From Acidimicrobiia bacterium (GTDB lineage: Bacteria > Actinomycetota > Acidimicrobiia > Spongiisociales > JAENVV01): a stretch of 14,031 nt of DNA. A model generated the notes under the pieces. That model was not told the DNA's origin, made no database searches, and saw nothing but the letters and a program-made list of their open reading frames with translations. The DNA lies in contig CP070681.1 in the NCBI GenBank assembly GCA_020352575.1, positions 864,159 to 878,189 of the forward strand. The letters run 5' to 3'. Of the stretch, positions 1 to 5,776 are shown in pieces (the stretch's first letter is position 1; every line of letters begins with the position of its first letter). Position numbers and translations under genes: made by a program.

Positions 1-66
1 GAGGGGGAAGAACCCCGCCTCATCCAGACCGTACGCGGTGTGGGGTACGTCCTGAGGCCTGCATGA
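1..66 (+). CDS. OmpR/PhoB-family response regulator, C-terminal end (partial)
   Basis: Only the last 21 codons are in the window. The frame opens at base 1 and ends at the TGA at 64-66. The residues LIQTVRGVGYVLRP are the characteristic end of an OmpR/PhoB winged-helix DNA-binding domain: the recognition wing followed by the GxGY hairpin. The protein would be the transcriptional output partner of the histidine kinase that begins at 63 and overlaps this stop in an ATGA tetranucleotide, so the two are translationally coupled in one operon. The receiver domain and phosphoacceptor Asp lie outside the window, so target genes and stimulus cannot be judged. Confidence 0.9.
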   Translation, partial: EGEEPRLIQTVRGVGYVLRPA

Positions 67-1403
67 CGCTCCGCTGGCGCCTCTCTCTCGTCCTTGCCGC
101 GTCGGTGTTCTTCGCCTTCTTCGTCGCATCCGGCGCAGCCTTCGTCGCAACGCAGGGCATCCTGCTGCGCTCGTTGGAGAACGCCATCGTCGACCGGGCG
201 AACACCATCACCGCGATCGAGAACCCGTTCATCGCCCAGCGTTCGCTGTCACGCGACGGCGGTCCCGAGGCCCTTGCCGGCGATCAGTTCGCCGTGCAGG
301 TCATCAACCGCCGGGGGCAGTCGGCACTCGAGGCCGGCATCGAGGTGGAGATCCCCATCGAGTCCAAGGACCAGGCGATCGCCCAGTTGGGCGGAGTCGC
401 CGTCCGATGGTCGTTCGAGGACGAGGGCAAGCGCTATCTCGCCGTGACCGCGCCCTATCCGGGGGTCGGCGCCGTCCAGGTGGCGGGGTCGACCGATCGG
501 ATCGACGCCAACCTCGCTGCCCTTCAGAGCAACCTCTGGCGCTTCGGACTCATAGCCGCCGGTGTGGCGGCGATCGTCGGTGCCGCCATTGCCACCCGCA
601 TCGCCAGACCGGTGGCCGAGCTCACCGAGATCTCGGAGGAGATCACGTCCACCGGCCGACTCGACCGCCAGATCGAGACAGAGCGGGACGACGAGATCGG
701 TCGCCTGGCCCGATCCTTCAACCGGATGGTGCGCTCGTTGGCCCTCAGCCGCGAGCAGCAACACCGGCTCGTCCAGGATGCCTCGCACGAACTCCGGACC
801 CCCCTCACCTCGCTGCGGACGAATGTCGAGGTGTTGCGCAGGGCCAAGTCCATCGATGCGGGGGAACGCGACCAGCTGCTCGGTGACATCAATGCCGAAC
901 TAGTGGAGCTCTCCGAGCTGGTGGGCGAGTTGGTGGAGCTCGCCACCGACCAGCACACCGCCGAGGTGGCCGAACGGGTGCAGCTCCACGAGGTCATTGC
1001 CGCCGCCGTCGATCGGTTCTCCCGGCGACACGGCCGGGAGGTGTCGACGGACCTGCAGCCGAGCCACCTCATGGGCCGCCCCGGCATGCTCGACCGGGCG
1101 GTCACGAACCTGCTCGAGAATGCCCACAAGTGGAGCCCCATCGGCACGTCCGTCGAGGTCCGCCTCGCCGACGGGGTCGTGACCGTGGCCGACCACGGGC
1201 CGGGGATCCCTGCCGAGGAGCGGGACAAGGTGTGGAACCGGTTCTATCGCACCGACGAGGCCCGCACGATGCAGGGGTCCGGCCTCGGCCTCGCCATCGT
1301 CCGCCACATCGTCGAGACCCACGCCGGGAGCGTGTTCGTCGAGGAGGGCGAGGACGGCGGGGCGCTCGTCGGGTTCCGACTCCCGGGCGTCACGGCGACC
1401 TGA
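63..1403 (+). CDS. Two-component sensor histidine kinase (HAMP-HisKA-HATPase_c, MprB-like)
   Basis: A 446-residue membrane sensor kinase. In order: an N-terminal transmembrane helix (about 5-29), an extracytoplasmic sensor region (about 30-158), a second transmembrane helix (about 160-180), and a HAMP linker (about 180-232, with the DDEIGRLARSFN motif). The H-box DASHELRTPLT follows with the phosphoacceptor at His242. The ATP-binding domain has an N-box around Asn349-Asn353 (NLLENAHKW), a G1 box at Asp377-Gly381 (DHGPG) and a G2 box at 405-409 (GSGLG). All catalytic boxes are intact. The ATG overlaps the response-regulator stop (ATGA), which fixes the start. The architecture resembles actinobacterial MprB/PrrB-type kinases, but the sensor region gives no clue to the ligand, so no gene symbol is given. 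Confidence 0.95.
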   Translation: MTLRWRLSLVLAASVFFAFFVASGAAFVATQGILLRSLENAIVDRANTITAIENPFIAQRSLSRDGGPEALAGDQFAVQVINRRGQSALEAGIEVEIPIESKDQAIAQLGGVAVRWSFEDEGKRYLAVTAPYPGVGAVQVAGSTDRIDANLAALQSNLWRFGLIAAGVAAIVGAAIATRIARPVAELTEISEEITSTGRLDRQIETERDDEIGRLARSFNRMVRSLALSREQQHRLVQDASHELRTPLTSLRTNVEVLRRAKSIDAGERDQLLGDINAELVELSELVGELVELATDQHTAEVAERVQLHEVIAAAVDRFSRRHGREVSTDLQPSHLMGRPGMLDRAVTNLLENAHKWSPIGTSVEVRLADGVVTVADHGPGIPAEERDKVWNRFYRTDEARTMQGSGLGLAIVRHIVETHAGSVFVEEGEDGGALVGFRLPGVTAT

Positions 1404-1437
1404 GACCCCTCGCCCGCAGGGTGGCGGGACTGCTGCC

Positions 1438-1443
1438 TACGCT
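1438..1443 (+). promoter_or_regulatory. Putative -10 element (TACGCT) of the first SDR gene
   Basis: TACGCT fits the actinobacterial TAnnnT -10 consensus. It lies 7 nt before an ATG at 1451 and 22 nt before the preferred ATG at 1466, which is preceded by AAGGAG (1455-1460). No convincing -35 is visible. The same spacing recurs at several genes in this window. Confidence 0.45.
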
Positions 1444-1465
1444 CGGCTCCATGGAAGGAGCTCGG

Positions 1466-2203
1466 ATGGACTTCAGCGGGAAGGTGGTGCTCGTCACCGG
1501 TGCGTCGAGTGGGATCGGCAAGGCGACGGCCGAGCGATTCGCCGCGCTGGGAGCGACGGTTGCGGTGAACTCGAGGAGCAGCGTCGAAGAGGGACGAGCG
1601 GTCGCAGAGCGGATCGGCGGGTCGTACCACCAGGCCGACATCGCCGACGAGGGCGCCGTCCTCCGGATGATCGATGCCGTGGTGGCGACCCACGGCGGGC
1701 TCGACGTGCTCATCAACAACGCCGGGACGACGACGGTGATCCCGCATGCCGACCTCGCTGCGGTGACCGATGAAGTGTGGAACCGCATCCTCGGCGTGAA
1801 CATCATTGGGACCTGGTATGCCACCCGGGGGGCGGTGCCCCACCTCCGGGGCTCGGAGAACGGCTCGATCGTGAACATCACCTCGATCGCCGGTTCGAAC
1901 GCCGTCGGGAGCTGCATCCCGTACTCGGTGAGCAAGGCGGGGCTCGACCAGATGACGATCCTGCTCGCCAACGCCCTCGGTCCCGATGTGCGGGTGAACG
2001 CCGTCGCACCGGGATTGGTGCGAACGCCCTGGACCGAGGACTGGGACGAGGTGCGAGCAGCGGTCGAGCGCGCCGCGCCCATGGGCCGGGAGGCGATGCC
2101 GGAGGACGTCGCCGAGGCGTGCACCTACCTGGCGGACTCCACCTTCATCACTGGCGAGGTGCTCACCGTCGATGGTGGGCACATGCTGAGCAGGGCGTTC
2201 TGA
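1466..2203 (+). CDS. SDR-family NAD(P)-dependent oxidoreductase (FabG-like)
   Basis: A 245-residue classical short-chain dehydrogenase/reductase. It has the cofactor-binding TGASSGIG near residue 11, an INNAG segment, the catalytic Ser140, and Tyr153-x-x-x-Lys157 (YSVSK). It ends with the usual ITGEVLTVDGG motif. After strand beta-2 the sequence reads NSRSS. An Arg there, with no acidic residue at the strand end, usually favours NADP(H); this is inference. The substrate is unknown. The preferred start is ATG 1466, because AAGGAG lies 5 nt upstream and the SDR fold begins immediately. An in-frame ATG at 1451 would add five residues and sits 7 nt after a -10-like TACGCT, so a leaderless start is a real alternative. 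The gene lies 62 nt after the kinase with its own apparent promoter, so it is probably not part of the two-component operon. Confidence 0.93.
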   Translation: MDFSGKVVLVTGASSGIGKATAERFAALGATVAVNSRSSVEEGRAVAERIGGSYHQADIADEGAVLRMIDAVVATHGGLDVLINNAGTTTVIPHADLAAVTDEVWNRILGVNIIGTWYATRGAVPHLRGSENGSIVNITSIAGSNAVGSCIPYSVSKAGLDQMTILLANALGPDVRVNAVAPGLVRTPWTEDWDEVRAAVERAAPMGREAMPEDVAEACTYLADSTFITGEVLTVDGGHMLSRAF

Positions 2204-2217
2204 GCACCCCGGCTGCG

Positions 2218-2223
2218 TAGGGT
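2218..2223 (+). promoter_or_regulatory. Putative -10 element (TAGGGT) of the second SDR gene
   Basis: TAGGGT lies 24 nt before ATG 2248. The implied leader of about 17-18 nt contains AAAGGAG at 2235-2241, 6 nt before the ATG, so this gene would have a short leader with a proper ribosome binding site. Confidence 0.45.
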
Positions 2224-2247
2224 TGGTGGTGGCGAAAGGAGCCCCGC

Positions 2248-3060
2248 ATGCAGGTGAACGGCAAGGTCGTCGTGGTGACGGGTGGCGGGGACGGAATCGG
2301 GCGCCAGATCGTGACGCTCCTCCTGCAGAAGGGGGCACGGGTGGCTGCCGTCGACATCCGACAGGACGCCCTCGACGAGACGAGGGCCTCGGTCGGTGGA
2401 CACGCCGAGCGGCTCTCGACCCACGTCGCCGACATCACCGATCGCGAGCGCGTGTTCGCGTTGCCCGCCGAAGTGGAGGCGGCCCACGGACCCGTCGATG
2501 CAATCGTCAACAACGCAGGGGTCATCCAACCCTTCGTGCGGGTGCACGAACTCGAGATGGAAACGATCGATCGCGTCCTCGCCGTCAACCTCGTCGGTCC
2601 CGTCAACGTGACGAAGGCGTTCCTTCCGGGTCTCATGGCCCGGCCTGAGGCACACATCCTGAACGTCTCCAGCATGGGTGGGTTCCTCCCCGTGCCCGGC
2701 CAGGCGATCTACACCACGGCAAAGGCGGGCGTGAAGCTCTTCACCGAGGCGCTGCACTCCGAACTCGCCGGCACGAACGTAGGAGTGACGGTGGTCTTCC
2801 CTGGCGGTGTGGGAACGAGGATCAGCGAGAACTCGGGTGTCGAGGTTCCCGGGAACCTGTCCGAGGCGGAGGCCGAGAAGATGGCTGCCCGGACCACCTC
2901 TCCGGAAGAGGCAGCAAGGATCATCGTGGGTGGCATCGAGGAGGGTGCACAGCGCGTGCTCGTCGGGTCCGATGCGAAACTCATGGATCGCCTCTCCCGT
3001 TTGAACCCGAAGTTCGCCGCCGGGTTCATCACGAAGCAGATGAAGGACCTACTCGGCTGA
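2248..3060 (+). CDS. SDR-family oxidoreductase (classical, probably NAD-preferring)
   Basis: A 270-residue classical SDR with the glycine motif TGGGDGIG near residue 11, the VNNAG segment, the catalytic Ser142, and Tyr155-x-x-x-Lys159 (YTTAK). Strand beta-2 ends in an acidic residue (VAAVDIRQD), which in this superfamily usually means NAD(H) preference; this is inferred. The C-terminal 80 residues, with a VGSDAKLMDRLSRLNP segment, resemble longer actinobacterial SDRs that often sit among lipid or xenobiotic catabolism genes. The substrate cannot be named. The ATG is supported by AAAGGAG 6 nt upstream. The gene follows the first SDR by 44 nt but has its own -10-like sequence. Its last 12 bp overlap the convergent redoxin gene on the minus strand. 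Confidence 0.93.
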   Translation: MQVNGKVVVVTGGGDGIGRQIVTLLLQKGARVAAVDIRQDALDETRASVGGHAERLSTHVADITDRERVFALPAEVEAAHGPVDAIVNNAGVIQPFVRVHELEMETIDRVLAVNLVGPVNVTKAFLPGLMARPEAHILNVSSMGGFLPVPGQAIYTTAKAGVKLFTEALHSELAGTNVGVTVVFPGGVGTRISENSGVEVPGNLSEAEAEKMAARTTSPEEAARIIVGGIEEGAQRVLVGSDAKLMDRLSRLNPKFAAGFITKQMKDLLG

Positions 3061-3750
3061 CCGGTCCCGCAGTCGTCGGTGGAGGCCCTTGAGGGCCTCG
3101 ATGTAGCGGTCCATCTCGGCACCGTAGGCGATGGACTCGGCCTTGGCGGCCTCCCTGGCCTCGGGGATCGACCGCATGCGCAGGTACATGGCCATCGCGG
3201 CGAACTTGGCGCCCCTGAAGTAGGGCACGAGGTCGAGCCGTGCCATCGCCGCCGGTCCCGGTTCGGGCGTCCCGTTCACCATCGGCGTCGCACCGACGGG
3301 CTCGAGCCCGAGGCCTCGCGCTGCTGCAAGGACCTCGTCCTCGGGGATGCGATCGGCGTAGTCGCGGCTCACCCATCGCCACGCCTCCTCGCCGTCGGGC
3401 CCGACGATCACGATCGCCGGATATGCGAGCCCCCGGGCGTCGTCGGGGTTGGAGAGCCCGTACGGTGCGATCGCGCCGTCCCGGTCCGGGTCACTGAGGA
3501 AGGGGAACGGAAGGTCGAGCTTCTCGACCATCGCCGCGTGTTGGCCCGGGGAGTCGACATCGATGGCCACGATCCGGGTGCCCGCCGCCAGGAACTCGTC
3601 GTACAGCGCCGCCAAGCTGACCAGCTGGCCGTTGCAGTACGGTCACCAGTCGCCGCGGAGGAACAGCAGCAGCGTGGCGCCGTCGGGATGGTCGGAGAGC
3701 GTCCACGAGGTGCCGGATTGGTCGCGCAGGGTGAAGTCGGGGGCTGCCAT
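3049..3750 (-). CDS. Peroxiredoxin-like (AhpC/TSA) protein, candidate selenoprotein with in-frame UGA
   Basis: From ATG 3750 to TAG 3049 the frame holds 233 residues plus stop, interrupted once by TGA at 3645-3643 (codon 36). Residues before the TGA read DFTLRDQSGTSW and LLLFLRGDW; those after it read PYCNGQL. Together they form the RGDW-[C]-PYC redoxin active site of AhpC/TSA-like proteins, so the TGA replaces the first (peroxidatic or nucleophilic) cysteine, giving U36-P-Y-C39. The thioredoxin fold continues with VAIDVD, FPFLSDPD and a cis-Pro segment, AYPAIVIVGPDG. A helical tail of about 75 residues follows, whose role I cannot name. A SECIS-like hairpin lies just after the UGA. The expected role is thiol/selenol-dependent peroxide reduction in the cytoplasm. 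The start follows the crotonase stop by 11 nt, and a -10-like TAGGGT lies 8 nt upstream. Naive calling would start at TTG 3615 and lose the active site. A nonsense mutation is the alternative. Confidence 0.85.
3611..3629 (-). promoter_or_regulatory. Putative bacterial SECIS hairpin in the coding sequence
   Basis: Read on the minus strand, GCCAGCTGGTCAGCTTGGC folds as GCCA-GCU, loop GGUC, AGC-(U)-UGGC: seven base pairs with one bulged U (3615 or 3614) and a four-base loop (3622-3619). The loop starts 21 nt after the UGA. The E. coli fdhF SECIS likewise has a 3-bp apical stem capped by GGUC and a single bulged U, with the loop about 19 nt after its UGA. There, SelB contacts the loop G and U and the bulged U. 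Here the bulge is on the 3' side of the stem rather than the 5' side. The folding was done by hand. Confidence 0.75.
3643..3645 (-). other. Putative selenocysteine codon (UGA, residue 36)
   Basis: This TGA lies in the frame of the redoxin gene, which stays open for 35 codons before it and 197 codons after it. It occupies the first position of the CxxC-type active site, where homologous redoxins carry cysteine. The second cysteine (Cys39) is encoded by TGC at 3636-3634. Confidence 0.85.
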
Positions 3751-3758
3751 CGGCAGCG

Positions 3759-3764
3759 ACCCTA
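3759..3764 (-). promoter_or_regulatory. Putative -10 element (TAGGGT) of the redoxin gene, overlapping the upstream stop
   Basis: On the minus strand TAGGGT is followed by 8 nt and then ATG 3750. Its first three bases are the TAG stop of the crotonase-family gene. It could give the redoxin its own leaderless transcript in addition to read-through from the upstream gene. No other convincing ribosome binding site is present. Confidence 0.4.
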
Positions 3765-4562
3765 CCGGGCCCTTCGGAAGTCCGGCGGGCGCCGCTCGAT
3801 GAACGCCGCCATGCCCTCCATGAAGCCGGGCAGGTTCGGGAGCCGGCCGTTCTCATCGCGCTCCACGTCGAGTTGCTCGTCGAACGAGCGATCCATGCCG
3901 CCGTCGAGGATGGCCCTGATCGATCGCATCGCCTCCCGGTCGTAGGAGCCGAGTTGCCCGGCGAGCGAGCGGGTGACCTCGACCAGATCGCCGTCCGGGA
4001 CGCACTCCCAGATGAGGCCCCACTCCTTCGCGGTGGGTGCGGGCAGCTTGTCGCCGAGCATCATGAGCCCCCGGGCGCGGGCCGGCCCGATGAGTCGTGG
4101 GACCCACCAGGTGGAGCCGACATCGGGGACGAGCGCGAGTTGCGGGCCGAAGACCTGCACGAATGAGGCCGACTCGGCCGCAACCACGATGTCGCAGGCG
4201 AGGGCGAGCCCGATGCCACCTCCGGCCGCCACGCCGTTCACCGCCGCAACCGTCGGCTTGGATGACCCGGCGATGGCCCGGGCGCAGGGGTTCCACCACT
4301 CCTCGAGGACCCAGGCGACGCCCTCGCCGATCGTGAGGCCGTCGGGCCACCAGTTCCCGGCGGTCAGGTCGGCCCCGGCGCAGAAACCCCGACCCGCACC
4401 GGTGAGGAGGATGGCATCCACGGCGTCGTCGTGCTCAGCGGACTCCAGCGCCGCACGGAGGCCACCGAGGAGGTCCCGGTTGCCTGCATTCAGCACCTCT
4501 GGGCGGTTGAGCATGATCGTGGCGACTCCGTCGTCGACGGTGGTGAGGACGGCGTCGGACAT
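3762..4562 (-). CDS. Enoyl-CoA hydratase/isomerase (crotonase) family protein, isomerase-like active site
   Basis: A 266-residue crotonase-fold protein. The CoA/oxyanion-hole motifs are clear: GAGRGFCAGADL (55-66) and AVNGVAAGGGIGLALACD (107-124). Both glutamates of true enoyl-CoA hydratases (Glu144 and Glu164 in rat ECH) are absent: the aligned positions are Gly118 and Phe138. Instead LVPDVGST carries Asp147, which lines up with the catalytic Asp of PaaG and related enoyl-CoA isomerases. A double-bond isomerase acting in fatty-acid or aromatic catabolism is therefore likelier than a hydratase, with unknown substrate. The start ATG is preceded by GGGAGG 4 nt upstream. The gene is divergent from the MFS gene across 50 bp and leads directly into the redoxin gene. 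Confidence 0.92.
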   Translation of the reverse strand: MSDAVLTTVDDGVATIMLNRPEVLNAGNRDLLGGLRAALESAEHDDAVDAILLTGAGRGFCAGADLTAGNWWPDGLTIGEGVAWVLEEWWNPCARAIAGSSKPTVAAVNGVAAGGGIGLALACDIVVAAESASFVQVFGPQLALVPDVGSTWWVPRLIGPARARGLMMLGDKLPAPTAKEWGLIWECVPDGDLVEVTRSLAGQLGSYDREAMRSIRAILDGGMDRSFDEQLDVERDENGRLPNLPGFMEGMAAFIERRPPDFRRAR

Positions 4563-4595
4563 GGGGCCTCCCGGTGGATGGACGGCGACCGTGCG

Positions 4596-4601
4596 ACGGT
4601 A
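4596..4601 (-). promoter_or_regulatory. Putative -10 element (TACCGT) of the crotonase-family gene
   Basis: TACCGT on the minus strand lies 33 nt before ATG 4562, implying a leader of roughly 25 nt that contains GGGAGG. It overlaps by two bases the -10-like element of the divergent MFS gene, so the two promoters could not be occupied at the same time. Confidence 0.3.
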
Positions 4602-4605
4602 GCGT
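4600..4605 (+). promoter_or_regulatory. Putative -10 element (TAGCGT) of the MFS gene
   Basis: TAGCGT is followed by 7 nt and the GTG at 4613, which fits a leaderless transcript starting at or next to the start codon. There is no ribosome binding site before that GTG. No recognisable -35 hexamer is present. Confidence 0.45.
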
Positions 4606-4612
4606 TCCGCCG

Positions 4613-5776
4613 GTGTCCACGTCCTTCACCCGGGATCGGCTCACGCTCGTGCTCTACGCAACACTCGTCGCGTTCGGGTTCGCGATCGCGACGCTCGGGC
4701 CTTCCGTGCCGCTGCTCAGATCGGACCTCGGCGTCTCCCGCACCGTGGCGGGACTCCATTTCACCGCGGGCGCCCTCGGCTCGGTGTTCGTGGGCGTGGC
4801 CGGGCGCCGACTCGTCGTTCGTATCGGCCGGGCGGCGGTGCTGCGAAGCGGCCTCCTCGGGCTTGTCATCGGGCCCCTCGGCCTCGTGCTCGGGCAGTCG
4901 GCGAGGTGGACGATCGCAGGGACCTTCGCCGCCGGTCTCGCGGCCAACCTGGTCTTCCTCGTCGTGAACGGTGTCCTCGCCGACCATCACGGACCGCGTC
5001 GATCGACGGCACTTGCCGAGGCGAACGCCATCGCCGGGGCGGTGTTCATGCTGCCCGGACTCCTCGTGGGCGCCTTCGCCGCGGTCGGGATCTCGTGGAG
5101 GATCGCGTTCTTGGTTCCGGTCCTCGTGGCGCTGGTCCTCCTCCGGCCGACCTCGCGTTTGGCGCTCCCAGAGACCCCTCCCCCCACCGACGACACCAGT
5201 GGCCGGTTCCTCGCGGGATTCGGTGCCGCGGTGGCGGCCCTCACCCTCTCGGTCGCCATCGAGTGGTCGATGGCCGGGTGGGCAGCCGAGCACCTCGTCG
5301 GCGTCGGTGCCGCACCGGGCATGGCCGCCGCAGGCGCAGCCATCTTCTATGGGGCGGTGCTTGCAGGGAGACTCGCAGTGGTGCCGCTGACCCGCCGGTA
5401 CGCCGAGGGTCCACTCCTCTTCGCCTCGCTTGCCGTCACTGCGGCGGGCGCCCTCATCTTCTGGCTTGGCTCCTCCCCGGCGCTGGTGCTCGCAGGTGTC
5501 GTGCTCGGCGGTGTCGGCGTCTCCTATCAGTTCCCGTTGCTCGCCTCGGTCCTGTTCGCCCTGGCCCCGGGGAGGACGGATGCGGCGAGCGCCCGGATCA
5601 GCCTCGTTGGTGGCCTGGCCGTGATGACGGCACCGGTGACCCTTGGGGCGTGGGCCGATGCCCGCGGCCTCGAGGAGGCGTTGTCCGGTGTGGTGTTCCT
5701 CGTGGCTGCCCTCGCCGTGGCTCTCGCCTTCGTGCTCTGGGCGGCACGACGTCCCCCCGATAGGCTTCCAGCGTGA
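4613..5776 (+). CDS. MFS-family transporter
   Basis: A 387-residue, strongly hydrophobic protein with about 12 predicted transmembrane segments, the usual size for a major facilitator permease. The first segment is LTLVLYATLVAFGFAIATLG. The loop after the second segment reads AGRRLVVRIGRAAVLR, which corresponds to the MFS loop 2-3 basic motif. The substrate cannot be read from the sequence. The gene overlaps the nicotinate phosphoribosyltransferase gene by 4 bp (GTGA), and a nicotinamidase gene lies beyond, so niacin or a related compound is a plausible cargo by context only. I chose GTG 4613 because it follows TAGCGT by 7 nt and removes a polar, arginine-rich N-terminal stretch. An earlier GTG at 4574 would add 13 residues and run into the divergent promoter region. 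Confidence 0.85.
   Translation: MSTSFTRDRLTLVLYATLVAFGFAIATLGPSVPLLRSDLGVSRTVAGLHFTAGALGSVFVGVAGRRLVVRIGRAAVLRSGLLGLVIGPLGLVLGQSARWTIAGTFAAGLAANLVFLVVNGVLADHHGPRRSTALAEANAIAGAVFMLPGLLVGAFAAVGISWRIAFLVPVLVALVLLRPTSRLALPETPPPTDDTSGRFLAGFGAAVAALTLSVAIEWSMAGWAAEHLVGVGAAPGMAAAGAAIFYGAVLAGRLAVVPLTRRYAEGPLLFASLAVTAAGALIFWLGSSPALVLAGVVLGGVGVSYQFPLLASVLFALAPGRTDAASARISLVGGLAVMTAPVTLGAWADARGLEEALSGVVFLVAALAVALAFVLWAARRPPDRLPA
5761..5766 (+). promoter_or_regulatory. Putative -10 element (TAGGCT) of pncB, inside the MFS gene end
   Basis: TAGGCT is followed by 6 nt and the GTG start at 5773. It lies within the last codons of the MFS gene and could provide an independent leaderless transcript for nicotinate phosphoribosyltransferase. 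Confidence 0.4.

Noticed and set aside
1130-1465. Upstream extension of the first SDR frame
   Set aside because: It overlaps the kinase C-terminus and is arginine/proline-rich shadow sequence. The SDR fold starts at 1466.
3049-3615. A shorter redoxin starting at TTG 3615
   Set aside because: It begins inside the thioredoxin fold and lacks both active-site residues. The clear redoxin N-terminus continues upstream in the same frame to ATG 3750.
3621-3628. Palindrome CCAGCTGG as a protein-binding operator
   Set aside because: It lies inside the redoxin coding region and is better explained as part of the hairpin after the UGA.
3643-3645. Redoxin as a pseudogene with a nonsense mutation
   Set aside because: The stop is TGA rather than TAA/TAG and falls exactly at the catalytic cysteine. 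A SECIS-like hairpin follows it and the rest of the frame is intact. It remains the main alternative if no Sec machinery exists in the genome.
3079-3945. 288-codon plus-strand frame over the redoxin gene
   Set aside because: It is antisense to the redoxin and crotonase ends, lacks any motif, and would conflict with well-supported minus-strand genes.
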